Below are positions 32,315 to 41,568 of a stretch of DNA of 64,000 nt, one piece after another (the first letter of the stretch is position 1; each line of letters begins with the position of its first letter). The notes under the pieces were generated by a model. The model searched no databases. It was not told where the DNA came from and saw nothing but the letters and a program-made list of their open reading frames with translations. The DNA comes from CALMFG01 sp963666035 (lineage in GTDB: Bacteria > Bacillota > Clostridia > Christensenellales > CALMFG01), in contig CAXXJI010000020.1 of NCBI GenBank assembly GCA_963666035.2, positions 1 to 64,000 of the forward strand, written 5' to 3'. The position numbers and the translations under genes are program-made.

Positions 32315-34789
32315 ATGGCAAAAAAGGTATTGATTGTAGGCGGAGTCGCCGGCGGAGCAAGCTGCGCGGCGAGATTGAGAAGGCTGGATGAGCAGGCGGA
32401 AATTATCCTGTTTGAGCGCGGTGAGTATATCTCATTTGCAAACTGCGGGCTGCCCTACTACTTGGGCGGAACGATTACCAATCGGGATCATCTGTTGCTG
32501 CAAACTCCCGAGAGCTTTAACGCGCGTTTCAACGTGGATGTGCGAGTAAACTCCGAAGTGATTTCTATCGATCGGAACAAAAAAGCGGTGCAGGTGAAGA
32601 CCAAGGACGGAAAGACTTATCAGGAGAACTATGATACGCTGGTGCTCTCGCCGGGTTCGTCTCCGTTAAAGCCTCCGATTCCGGGTATTGAGCATGACAG
32701 AATTTTAAGCCTGTGGAACATTCCGGACATGGACCGCATCAAGACGATTATGGACGAAACAAAACCCAAAACAGCGGCGGTCATCGGCGGCGGATTTATC
32801 GGCATCGAGATGGCCGAGAATTTGCTGGAAGCGGGACTTGATGTGACCATGGTGGAAATGCTGGATCAGGTGATGGCGCCGGTGGATTTTGATATGGCGC
32901 AGATTCTGCACAAGCATATGAGCGATAAAGGCGTTCGGTTGGTGCTGGGCGACGGCGTGTCTTCTTTTGAGCCGAAGGGCGACGGAGTGATCGTCAAAAC
33001 ACAAAGCGGACGTGAAGTCTCATCGGATTTAGTGATTCTGGCTATTGGCGTGCGGCCTAATTCCGAACTGGCGAAATCGGCCGGACTTGAAACCAACAAG
33101 CGCGGCGGCATCGTGGTGGACGACAGTCTGCTAACGTCGGATAAAAACATCTACGCGGTGGGCGACGCGATTGAGGTAACCGATTATAACACCAAATCGC
33201 CAGCCATGATTCCCCTGGCGGGGCCGGCTAACAAACAGGGTCGTATGGCGGCGGACAATATCGCTGGGATGAAACGCACCTACCATGGCACACAAGGGTC
33301 TTCGGTGGCCAAAGTGTTTGACCTGACGGTGGCGAATACCGGCATCAATCAAAAGCAGCTGGATGCCGCAGGCAAAAAGCTGAATGTGGATTACAAAATA
33401 ACCATCATGCATCCGGCGTCCCATGCGGGATATTATCCCGGCGGCACACCCATGACGCTGAAAGTGATTTTTGACAAAAAAGACGGGCGTGTTCTGGGTG
33501 CGCAGGCGGTGGGTTATGACGGTGTGGACAAACGCATTGATGTCATCGCGGCGGCTTTGCGATTCGGTGCAACCGTTTATGACCTAGAAGAACTTGAGCT
33601 CTGCTATGCACCTCCGTATTCATCGGCAAAAGACCCGGTCAATATGGCGGGATATACCGGTGAGAATATTTTAAGTGGTGTTGAAGACAATATCACGGTG
33701 GCAGAACTCAGCGATCTTTCCAAAGATACTGTGATTTTGGATGTTCGCACCGAAGCGGAGTATGATTACGGCCATATCGATGGCAGTGTGCTGATTCCGG
33801 TGGATGAGCTTCGTGCACGCATCGGCGAACTCGATCAGTCTAAGGATTATGTAGTGACCTGTGCGGTGGGTATCCGTGCCCATGCGGCATGCCGGATTCT
33901 GAAGCAAAATGGGTTTAAGAATGTGCGCAATCTGGCGGGAGGATTCACCAGCTACAATGTGGTGACTAAAGATTTCACCGATCAGGGCGGCGCAGCAAAA
34001 GCGGCTGATATGAAAGTCGAAAAAGAGGAAAAAGTGATGAATGAAAAAATAGATTTAGATCATGCGATTTTAGTGGATGCCCGCGGCCTGCAGTGCCCGG
34101 GTCCGGTGATGCAGCTCTATGCGGCCATGGAAAAAGCCGAATTCGGTGATGTCATCAACATTAAATCCACCGACCCCGGATTCTTTACCGATGCGGCGTC
34201 CTGGTGCGCACGGACCAAAAACACCTACATCAAGGGCGAAAAGGAAGACGGCGCTTATTCGGTCTTTATTCAAAAGGGCTGTGAAGGCGAAGCCTGCAAT
34301 ATCGACACTGGTGCGCGGTGCAACGACAAATCCATGGTGGTGTTCAGCGGTGATTTGGACAAAGCGATTGCCAGCTTTATCATCGCCAACGGCGGCGCGG
34401 CCATGGGCCGTAAAGTGACCATGTTCTTCACCTTCTGGGGACTGAATATCCTAAGAAAACACGAGAAGGTCAAAGTGAAGAAAGGCTTCCTAGAGACCAT
34501 GTTCGGGGCGATGATGCCGCGCGGTACCAGAAGGCTCGGTCTTTCCAAAATGAATATGATGGGCATGGGCAGCGTGATGATGAAATATATCATGAAGAAA
34601 AAGAATGTGGCGACATTGGACGAACTGGTGGAAAGCGCCAAAGCGGCCGGTGTACGGATGGTGGCCTGTACCATGAGTATGGATGTGCTCGGGATTGAAA
34701 AAGAAGAGCTGATTGACGGCATTGAGTACGCGGGCGTGGCCAGCTACTTGGGCGCGGCGGAAAACGCGGATACCAATTTGTTTATCTAA
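32315..34789 (+). CDS. CoA-disulfide-reductase-like flavoprotein fused to rhodanese, TusA and DsrE domains
   Basis: The 824-residue, four-module protein starts at ATG 32315. Residues about 1-320 form an FAD/NAD(P) disulfide reductase (GGVAGGASCAARLRR, active-site Cys near 43 in FANCGLPYY, VIGGGFIGIEMAE, YAVGDA); 330-445 the dimerisation domain; about 460-550 a rhodanese domain whose active-site loop reads TCAVGIRAH; about 580-650 a TusA-like domain with RGLQCPGPV; about 670-824 a DsrE/F-type domain (AMGRKVTMFFTFWGLNIL). All modules handle persulfides, so the enzyme probably reduces CoA persulfide/disulfide or polysulfide and passes sulfur between its own domains. Similar fusions occur in other anaerobic Bacillota. 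Ends the redox operon before a terminator. Confidence 0.92.
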   Translation: MAKKVLIVGGVAGGASCAARLRRLDEQAEIILFERGEYISFANCGLPYYLGGTITNRDHLLLQTPESFNARFNVDVRVNSEVISIDRNKKAVQVKTKDGKTYQENYDTLVLSPGSSPLKPPIPGIEHDRILSLWNIPDMDRIKTIMDETKPKTAAVIGGGFIGIEMAENLLEAGLDVTMVEMLDQVMAPVDFDMAQILHKHMSDKGVRLVLGDGVSSFEPKGDGVIVKTQSGREVSSDLVILAIGVRPNSELAKSAGLETNKRGGIVVDDSLLTSDKNIYAVGDAIEVTDYNTKSPAMIPLAGPANKQGRMAADNIAGMKRTYHGTQGSSVAKVFDLTVANTGINQKQLDAAGKKLNVDYKITIMHPASHAGYYPGGTPMTLKVIFDKKDGRVLGAQAVGYDGVDKRIDVIAAALRFGATVYDLEELELCYAPPYSSAKDPVNMAGYTGENILSGVEDNITVAELSDLSKDTVILDVRTEAEYDYGHIDGSVLIPVDELRARIGELDQSKDYVVTCAVGIRAHAACRILKQNGFKNVRNLAGGFTSYNVVTKDFTDQGGAAKAADMKVEKEEKVMNEKIDLDHAILVDARGLQCPGPVMQLYAAMEKAEFGDVINIKSTDPGFFTDAASWCARTKNTYIKGEKEDGAYSVFIQKGCEGEACNIDTGARCNDKSMVVFSGDLDKAIASFIIANGGAAMGRKVTMFFTFWGLNILRKHEKVKVKKGFLETMFGAMMPRGTRRLGLSKMNMMGMGSVMMKYIMKKKNVATLDELVESAKAAGVRMVACTMSMDVLGIEKEELIDGIEYAGVASYLGAAENADTNLFI

Positions 34790-34830
34790 TCGGCTATTAG
34801 CCTGAACAGAGCTTCAATCAGTATAAAACC

Positions 34831-34869
34831 ATAAAGCCTTGCATAGCGAGTTGCTGTGCAGGGCTTTAT
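34831..34869. terminator. Hairpin terminator between convergent genes
   Basis: ATAAAGCCTTGCA pairs with TGCAGGGCTTTAT (13 bp with one G-U) over a 13-base loop, followed by ATTTTG. It ends the redox operon and, on the other strand, faces the DUF2164 gene. Confidence 0.7.
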
Positions 34870-34914
34870 ATTTTGCTTATCCCTATCATGTCGAAACGAC
34901 AATAATAAAGGTGA

Positions 34915-35148
34915 TTAGATTTGGATTCCAAGCAAATCTTCGCATCGCTCGTTCATATATCGATACGCGTCATAAACGCCTTGATTGTAGAATTCGGGCG
35001 CCAGTACTTCAACTATAAAGCTTACGAATAATCCGGCTGCCAGATCACCAATCTCCTCATCCCGTTCAGTTGAAAAGTACCGTTTCACGGCTTCCGCCAT
35101 AGCGGTTTTCTTTTCCTGAGTCAAAACTATTTTTTCTTTTTTGCGCAT
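34915..35148 (-). CDS. DUF2164-family protein
   Basis: The 77-residue protein matches the DUF2164 pattern: a Lys-rich N-terminus, AVKRYFSTERDEEIGDLAAGLFVSFIVEVLAPEFYNQGVYDA and a short helical tail. The function is unknown. A possible extended -10 (TGCTATAAT on the minus strand, complement of 35176-35184) lies upstream. A single-gene unit. Confidence 0.75.
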   Translation of the reverse strand: MRKKEKIVLTQEKKTAMAEAVKRYFSTERDEEIGDLAAGLFVSFIVEVLAPEFYNQGVYDAYRYMNERCEDLLGIQI

Positions 35149-35353
35149 ACCACACCTCGAATCAAAAGTTAATTTATTATAGCATATCCTAGGGTTTAGT
35201 TTTCATTTATAAAAGGCATTTAAGGATGCAAACAAAAGAAAGAAATAAAGCTATAAAATAACAGGCAATATATAGTAAAAAACGTCATTTTCGGCTGAAA
35301 AAACAGTGAATCAATCAACATAGTGATAATTGGAAGAAAAACCAAAAAATAGC

Positions 35354-35382
35354 TTGAAGCTGAAAAAATTCTCGATTAGAAT
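35354..35382 (+). promoter_or_regulatory. Promoter of the vWA/tubulin/HSP70-like operon
   Basis: TTGAAG (35354-35359) and TAGAAT (35377-35382) with a 17-base spacer; transcription would begin near 35389. It lies upstream of ATG 35441 and inside the extension that TTG 35330 would give, so it argues for the later start. No other strong promoter is seen up to 48 kb. Confidence 0.6.
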
Positions 35383-35440
35383 AGTTTTTAATGGGCAGGT
35401 TGTGTTGGCCATTTCGGAAAATATTATTAAGGCGGGGAAT

Positions 35441-36010
35441 ATGGAGCGTTTTTTTGCATACATTCGGACGCTGATCGATCAGGATACGGTGTGGATTCCG
35501 GCCGTCATCATCAGCCTTTTAGCATTCAACTTTCTTATCATTGTCAAACGAAGTGTCCTTAGGGATATACTCGATATTCTTTCGGAAATTCTTTCTAAAG
35601 GTTACCATGCCGTTTTAAGTTTCTTAGATAATGCCATGGAAGCGGCCAAGAGCGCCTCGCTCTTTATTCTTTCCATACGGGTCATGCTTTTTAAACAGCA
35701 GAGCCAGAGAGTCACCACACATGTGCTGCATTCCAGTATTTTCTTCCTTTCCATCGCATCCTACATTGCGACTTTCTCCAGCATGAAGCTGATGGTCAAC
35801 AGCACGATTGCGCTTTTTTTAACGTTCAGTATCCAAGCGACTATTGTGGCGATCGGTGTTTCGATTGGCGCTAAACAGGCGCCGTTTGGACAAGTGGATT
35901 GGGCCAGACAACGTGCGTTAAGAGAAAAGAAAAAGGAAGATATTATATTAGTAAGAAAAAAGAGCAGGGACGGGAAGCTATCCATCAGATTAAAGCAGAT
36001 TATCGAGTAA
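35441..36010 (+). CDS. Polytopic membrane protein (0-frame product; possible -1 frameshift into next gene)
   Basis: A 189-residue protein from ATG 35441 (TTG 35330 would add 37 residues but precedes the promoter). Hydrophobic helices near 16-33, 99-118 and 123-141 are separated by an amphipathic segment; the tail is strongly basic (REKKKED). No family recognised. At 35956-35962 the 0-frame reads A AAA AAG, the classic bacterial -1 slippery heptamer, with AGGAAG 16 bases upstream. Beyond it the -1 frame continues protein-like (EQGREAIHQIKADYRV) into the next gene without a stop, while the 0 frame ends at 36010. A -1 shift gives a 760-residue protein. Alternatively one base is missing from an A6 run. 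Confidence 0.7.
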   Translation: MERFFAYIRTLIDQDTVWIPAVIISLLAFNFLIIVKRSVLRDILDILSEILSKGYHAVLSFLDNAMEAAKSASLFILSIRVMLFKQQSQRVTTHVLHSSIFFLSIASYIATFSSMKLMVNSTIALFLTFSIQATIVAIGVSIGAKQAPFGQVDWARQRALREKKKEDIILVRKKSRDGKLSIRLKQIIE

Positions 36011-36036
36011 GCAGACAGAAAGGACTGCTTTCTGAT

Positions 36037-37722
36037 ATGGTCCGCATGAGTGTTTATATCGCAGTTCTGGTTTTTTGTATGTCAGTTTCCATCTACTTTT
36101 CAAAAATATTTATTCAAAACCAAATCAGCGGCAGTACACATACTGCCAAAACCGATTTGATTGAAAATGCAGACAAATTAAATCTTTATACAAATCATAT
36201 TAATAGCATGATATCAAGCTATGAAATTGTTGATATCGGGAATGTATATCAGATAACCAACGAGATAAAACAGTCTCGCAGCATATTGGATGATAGCGTT
36301 GTATCTCGCGTGGGAGTAGACACACAACAAGGCACTTTGGATGATCTGATTGATAATCTGGAAAAAATCCAATTCGATAATGCAGGCAGTGAAGAATACA
36401 GGCAGGCACTAGCGGTGATTGATGTGACTGAAGTACAGCGCGTGATACACGCAATCAGACAATACGAGGCGGATGCGGGTGACAGCGATACACAGGAAGC
36501 TTTGGAGATAGAAAAATGGGAGAAGGAAAGTGAAGCCATTGGGCTCATCTTTGATAATCTGAGCGCTATAGATATTTGGAAACGATCTGGAGAAAAACAT
36601 ACCGAATATTATGATGCGAAAATCACGACTTCTGATATTGGTCGGGAAATGAAATATCCGGCAAACATGAAAAAAAGTGAGAAAGATGCATACGAGAGTA
36701 AAGAAGAAGAAATTCGCGATAAAATAGCTATGGTTCTGGCTTTGCTTCCGGACATTCATTTGATTGATAAGGACACCGGATATAAGTCGTATGATAATAG
36801 TATGATTTTTCTCGATGAGCGAAAGCAGGATCTAGTGAGCCTGCAAAATGATATTCATGATGCGATTAACCAAGTGGAAGTGTCGCCTGCAGATTCGCCA
36901 GGGTTCTTTGATCCGGGGGATACCGAGGCCGAAAGACAGAGTTTTCGGATGTCGATGATGCTGTCCATCGGGATTGATTTTGCCATACTCTTGCTCTGTT
37001 TGGTAGTAAGAAAGATGGAGCCGAGCAGCAAAGCGCAGGATCAGGCCGAATTGATGCAGGATGCCGCCGCACCCAAGACAAAGAAGAGAAAACCCGATTC
37101 GCACGCTTTGACCATCAGCGCTTTATATATGGCGGGGATCTTGTTTATCATTATCATCAATTTGTTTGACTATGATTTATCATGGCAGAACAATTTTATG
37201 ATGGGATTTATCCTATTATTCGTATTGCTTGTGATCAGCATCATCCTCACATGGTGCAGTTCTGCAAAAGAAAAAAAGGAGGATAAACAATCTGATAAAG
37301 TGAATCCCCAGGAGCTATCTTCCTATTTAATCTATGAACTCGAAGAAAAAATAAGTATTGAGTTAAGAGTGCTGATAGATGGGATTGAGCTGAACATTGG
37401 ACAGTACGATAAAAAATGGGTGGCATATAAACACTATCAATCAAGAGATATTCAAGACAACGAGAATCTAAAAAAGATAATCGCCTTTTTGATAGCACGG
37501 GAACTGGTTGAGATGGACGCAAACTATCTGAAGCTCTCCCAAACATTTTTCGATATGCTATTAAGGATTACGATGGACAAATACGATGACGCGGAATGGA
37601 TGAATGACCAACTGAAGAAATACGGCGATCATTCGGACAAAAGCGATAGCAACGAGAACCAAAATGGCGGACAGGGCAAACCCGGCGAAGATCTAGCCCA
37701 AAATAACGAAAACGGAGAGTAG
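36037..37722 (+). CDS. Membrane protein with long extracytoplasmic helical domain
   Basis: Read as a separate gene from ATG 36037 (561 residues; AGAAAGGA 13 bases upstream) or as the C-terminal part of the preceding frame, since it is open from 35899. A TM helix lies close to the N-terminus (about 4-22), then a roughly 280-residue acidic helical region (about 25-305), TM helices near 308-325, 358-377 and 383-403, and a cytoplasmic tail with a winged-helix-like segment (about 425-525) and a low-complexity Asn/Gly/Glu C-terminus. No known domain recognised. Ten bases before the vWA gene in the same operon. Confidence 0.75.
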   Translation: MVRMSVYIAVLVFCMSVSIYFSKIFIQNQISGSTHTAKTDLIENADKLNLYTNHINSMISSYEIVDIGNVYQITNEIKQSRSILDDSVVSRVGVDTQQGTLDDLIDNLEKIQFDNAGSEEYRQALAVIDVTEVQRVIHAIRQYEADAGDSDTQEALEIEKWEKESEAIGLIFDNLSAIDIWKRSGEKHTEYYDAKITTSDIGREMKYPANMKKSEKDAYESKEEEIRDKIAMVLALLPDIHLIDKDTGYKSYDNSMIFLDERKQDLVSLQNDIHDAINQVEVSPADSPGFFDPGDTEAERQSFRMSMMLSIGIDFAILLLCLVVRKMEPSSKAQDQAELMQDAAAPKTKKRKPDSHALTISALYMAGILFIIIINLFDYDLSWQNNFMMGFILLFVLLVISIILTWCSSAKEKKEDKQSDKVNPQELSSYLIYELEEKISIELRVLIDGIELNIGQYDKKWVAYKHYQSRDIQDNENLKKIIAFLIARELVEMDANYLKLSQTFFDMLLRITMDKYDDAEWMNDQLKKYGDHSDKSDSNENQNGGQGKPGEDLAQNNENGE

Positions 37723-37731
37723 AGGGTCGGA

Positions 37732-39612
37732 ATGGAGAAAACAAAACGATTTAAGGGCAATGCATTTTTGCTTTTATTGTTAATTGCGGGAGCTTTGGTG
37801 GCTTATGCACGTATGCCCGAAGAGACACAGCAGAATATCGGCAAAATACTGAGTACAAAAGCAAGTGTGGCCGTGTTGGATACAGATATATCAGACGATC
37901 CGCCGGAAACACGCTTAAAAGTGGTGATCGCGGTCGATACCAGTAAAACCATGGATGAGGAGTTTATTAACAAGGGAAACCTTTTAAATGCAGTGCAATC
38001 AACTTCTATACTTGTCGATCTTTTAGCCTCCGAACCTAATACATATATTCAGTATGTACCTTTCTGCAGAGACGCTAATCAAGAAGAATACCCTGGCTAT
38101 GGTGAGGAAGATGCGAATAATCAGATGATGGTGAAAATGGGTTTCTTCCGGCTGGACACAAAGCTACAAAGTGTAAAGCATACTTTGGCATGCTATGAGA
38201 TGCCGAAAAATCAGTTTACATCATTAAATATTGGAATTGAAAAAGCGAAAGACTTGATCTTGGATGATACGGATGATGATTTTGCTCGGTATGCATTAAT
38301 TCTATTGACTGACGGTGAGACAGAGGAAACGGAGTTTACGAATTCAGTCGCTTCGATTGAAAGTCTGCTGAAAAGAGACGTAGGAGTTTTTACGATCTAT
38401 CCGCAAGGCAAGATGAAGAAAAAAGCCCTTCGAAAGATCCGAGGGGCCTCGTTTGAAGCAGTCAATCCCACAAGCATTCCAATCACCGATTATACCGATT
38501 TACTTGAGGCCTATTTAACGGTGTATGCATCGGTTGTCGGCACGGACAGGAAAATATCCTTTGAAGCAGTAGAGCCGGAAACGGCAGTGCTGGAGGACGC
38601 ACATTCGCGCACCTATTCTTATATCGTTGAGGGCTATCATTGCGGAATTTCTGCAGCGATACCCAGTGGATACGAAATAGAAAAAATATCCATAATGGGC
38701 GCATATAATAAACCGATTATTCTGTTTTCTGCTGATGAAAATACTTTGGGCGAAATGAATAATATGGTTTATATTGATCGGGAAGAAAAACTGGATATAG
38801 ACAAGGATAAAACTTATGAGTATCGGGTACAGGTGCGGGAGAACCAATGTGAGGAACAAACACAAACGAAACAGCCGGTGTTTTATGTGTTAAAGCCGCT
38901 AAGTGACCGATTTTGCACAAAGGTGTTTGCGGCTGGAACAGCGGTGGAAAAGACAGGGACCGGGAGCTCATCATATTATGGAGTTAATCATGGATCGGAT
39001 ATATTGGTTCAGTTTAATTATTTCCGCTATGCTGACACTAAAAACGCACAGTATACGCTGGATGATTATGATATCCGCATGGATGGGATTTTAATTGATG
39101 CCAGTGATACGACACACCGCTTAGTTAAAAAAGATACTGACTTGATTGAATTGATTTTGCCCGCCGCTGAAAATTTACCAGAAGCCCAGCATACGATCTC
39201 GGTTGAAAACAGATATACCAAAGTGACGATGGAGACGATTAAATTGGATATCGTAGATCTGCCGCCGATTTTAGACTTGGAAAACAAACATCCATCGGTT
39301 GAGCTCCGGGGTGCGAATTGCGGGGTAATTAATGCCGTGTTCGGAGAAGAAGATTGGATTAAGGTGCCTTTGGACGGTATTGCCAAAGACCCAGAAGGCC
39401 AAACGGTTGAATATTACTTAAAATCTAGCCATATTTCTGAGTGCGGGCAATACAGGTTTGACGTAGTACAAAATTCAGACGGATATCACTTGATGATTGA
39501 AAAAACCAACCAGTGGGATGCTGAAAACACGGTTGATGTACTGATTACGATTGGATTTAGAGACCAAAATGGAAATGGAAATGAATATGATTTTAATGTG
39601 GTTAAACGATAA
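37732..39612 (+). CDS. Membrane-anchored vWA-domain protein
   Basis: The 626-residue protein has a signal anchor (about 9-26), so the bulk is outside the membrane. The vWA domain covers about 60-270; metal-ion-dependent adhesion site residues are visible as DTSKT (69-73, a DxSxT variant of DxSxS), Thr163 in QFTSLNIG, and TDGE (193-196). The rest is beta-rich: a middle region (280-520) and a C-terminal cadherin/Ig-like segment (DPEGQTVEYYL). vWA domains bind proteins through a divalent metal; the partner is unknown. First of two exported vWA proteins in this operon. Confidence 0.85.
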   Translation: MEKTKRFKGNAFLLLLLIAGALVAYARMPEETQQNIGKILSTKASVAVLDTDISDDPPETRLKVVIAVDTSKTMDEEFINKGNLLNAVQSTSILVDLLASEPNTYIQYVPFCRDANQEEYPGYGEEDANNQMMVKMGFFRLDTKLQSVKHTLACYEMPKNQFTSLNIGIEKAKDLILDDTDDDFARYALILLTDGETEETEFTNSVASIESLLKRDVGVFTIYPQGKMKKKALRKIRGASFEAVNPTSIPITDYTDLLEAYLTVYASVVGTDRKISFEAVEPETAVLEDAHSRTYSYIVEGYHCGISAAIPSGYEIEKISIMGAYNKPIILFSADENTLGEMNNMVYIDREEKLDIDKDKTYEYRVQVRENQCEEQTQTKQPVFYVLKPLSDRFCTKVFAAGTAVEKTGTGSSSYYGVNHGSDILVQFNYFRYADTKNAQYTLDDYDIRMDGILIDASDTTHRLVKKDTDLIELILPAAENLPEAQHTISVENRYTKVTMETIKLDIVDLPPILDLENKHPSVELRGANCGVINAVFGEEDWIKVPLDGIAKDPEGQTVEYYLKSSHISECGQYRFDVVQNSDGYHLMIEKTNQWDAENTVDVLITIGFRDQNGNGNEYDFNVVKR

Positions 39613-39644
39613 CTGATAATTGACTTTAAGAGAGGGTGAAGAGG

Positions 39645-41567
39645 ATGAATAAGAAAAAGTTAATGTGGATGACAGCGGTGATGATTGCGTGTGCCTTTGT
39701 TTCGTGCGCAGCAAACACAAATCCAGAAAGGTCAGACGAAAATGAGACGATCAGGCTGCCAAAGCTGATATTTTCAACTGCTGGCATCGAGAAAAACGTT
39801 GAGGAAAATCCGAAATGGCTGGAGAAGAAGCCGCAGAATAATATCGCATCCACATCGGTAGATGTCCACCTGTTTATCGATGGTTCAGAGAGTATGCGCG
39901 GTTATCTGTCCTACTCCGGCAGTACTTATGAGCGTATGGTGACTTCACTGCCGGCGATATGCATTAACGCATTTGAAGCGGATGATTTTAATACCTATAA
40001 ACTTTTTGAAAAAATTTATACCATGAAGGATAAGGCACCGGAATTCAAATCGATTGGTGATAATTATGTGGACTATGCGTGTAAGCGCGACTTTTATGGA
40101 ACCGAAATGGCAGTGCGTAGCGGGGATGTGCGGGCGGCAGACAAGAAACGCTCGGATTTTGGACAGATCATTGAACGAATCAGAGAGATTAATCCACGAA
40201 TCGATATGGACGGGGCGGGCAATGACCTTTACATCATCGTATCGGATTTCATTCCACAGAATCGAGAAGATACGGATTTTTATCATTTCAATAGTAAGCT
40301 CTATACCGAGATTCTCAGCCATGATCTATGCTGCGGTGTGGCGGGATTTATGTCGGGCTTTAACGGTAGAGTTGCGTGCCTTGACGAAAAAGGCAGAAAC
40401 GCTGAATTTACTTACGACGGAGATATGCCGTTTTATATCATGGTTATCGGAGAAACGCGAAATGTAACAAAATGGATGAGCGCGATGACGGATTGGGTTG
40501 AGCACTTTGAATTGGAATCAGATGAATACGGCATTTTTATCACGGACGGGCAGAGCCCGAGAAATATCGGTTCTGGGGATACTGTAGACTGTATCTGGGA
40601 AGAAACCGAGTTTCCGAATTTGGTTAAAGAAAATATGCCAGAGGCTATGGTTTCTTATGAACTGCTCCATTCAAATGCGTGCAAGCGAGGGGAGATACTG
40701 TCTTACACGATGGCGTACAATGTCTATCCCTTCGAAAAGTTTTCCGACCGCGATACTGTAAGTGGAGAAATCCATTTTGAACTGCCTTATTCGCTTTCGC
40801 CGGCATCCAGCATCAACATCAAGGATGGGGACTGGACATTGGATTATGATATCCAAGTGGTTTATGGTGAAGTGGCCATTGATCCGGACTTGTTGGAAGG
40901 GTTAGACGCAGATTGTGAAGGCCAAGTGGATTTTCCGGAAGATATCAGTGTTGACGCTTTCGAGTATATCTACTTACCGCGCATCACAGGGTTGGCAAAA
41001 GCGCCAGATTTGATACATGCAAAGGAAAAGGCGTGGGCGCAGAGAACTCAAGAGTATCTTGAAGGGCTGGCACCACGGACATTATGCGGTGAAGAAATGT
41101 TTGTATCGGCGGGAGCAGGGCATGTGAAGGATGGCGATGTGATTATTCCGCTGACGCTGAAAACCGCAATGATGGAAGACGAAATGCCGTATTTGATTTC
41201 GGTCAATATCACAGCGGTTCCCAAAATCACAACACAGCCGTTAGACGATTGGATTGGTGGATGGAGTCTTGAAAACGACGATATCGCGACGTGGATTAAA
41301 AACCCGGAAAGCTTTAGCACGGGAAAGACGCCGGGACTCTTTACGGCACTGAAGGCGCTGCAGGGAAACAGAATATATGATAATGGATATTTCACGCGGC
41401 AGGTGAACCTGATTGTGACCAAAGGGGAGATGCTGGCGGATGAGGACGTGAAACTTTGGGCAAATGAACAGATAGCTAAAGCTGCGGAGGAGGCCAAACG
41501 CAGCGCAGCCGCTGAAAAGAATGACTCTGAAGGAATTTTTGATATCTTTAAAAAAGGAGATGAATAA
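39645..41567 (+). CDS. vWA-like lipoprotein
   Basis: The 640-residue exported protein has a lipobox FVSC (Cys21) and a vWA-type domain from about residue 72 with the metal motif DGSES (79-83) in VHLFIDGSESMRGY, then LYIIVSDFIPQ as the likely later strand with the conserved Asp. The insert between these is longer than in ordinary vWA domains. The C-terminal half (350-600) is beta-rich and unrecognised. The start is ATG 39645 with GAGAGGGTGA upstream; GTG 39636 is possible. It is not a close copy of the preceding vWA protein, so the two probably have different partners. Confidence 0.82.
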   Translation: MNKKKLMWMTAVMIACAFVSCAANTNPERSDENETIRLPKLIFSTAGIEKNVEENPKWLEKKPQNNIASTSVDVHLFIDGSESMRGYLSYSGSTYERMVTSLPAICINAFEADDFNTYKLFEKIYTMKDKAPEFKSIGDNYVDYACKRDFYGTEMAVRSGDVRAADKKRSDFGQIIERIREINPRIDMDGAGNDLYIIVSDFIPQNREDTDFYHFNSKLYTEILSHDLCCGVAGFMSGFNGRVACLDEKGRNAEFTYDGDMPFYIMVIGETRNVTKWMSAMTDWVEHFELESDEYGIFITDGQSPRNIGSGDTVDCIWEETEFPNLVKENMPEAMVSYELLHSNACKRGEILSYTMAYNVYPFEKFSDRDTVSGEIHFELPYSLSPASSINIKDGDWTLDYDIQVVYGEVAIDPDLLEGLDADCEGQVDFPEDISVDAFEYIYLPRITGLAKAPDLIHAKEKAWAQRTQEYLEGLAPRTLCGEEMFVSAGAGHVKDGDVIIPLTLKTAMMEDEMPYLISVNITAVPKITTQPLDDWIGGWSLENDDIATWIKNPESFSTGKTPGLFTALKALQGNRIYDNGYFTRQVNLIVTKGEMLADEDVKLWANEQIAKAAEEAKRSAAAEKNDSEGIFDIFKKGDE

Positions 41568-41568
41568 T

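Noticed and set aside
35330..35440. TTG 35330 as start of the first gene of the vWA/tubulin operon
   Set aside because: No RBS precedes it and a good promoter (35354-35382) lies inside this stretch, so ATG 35441 is the more likely start.
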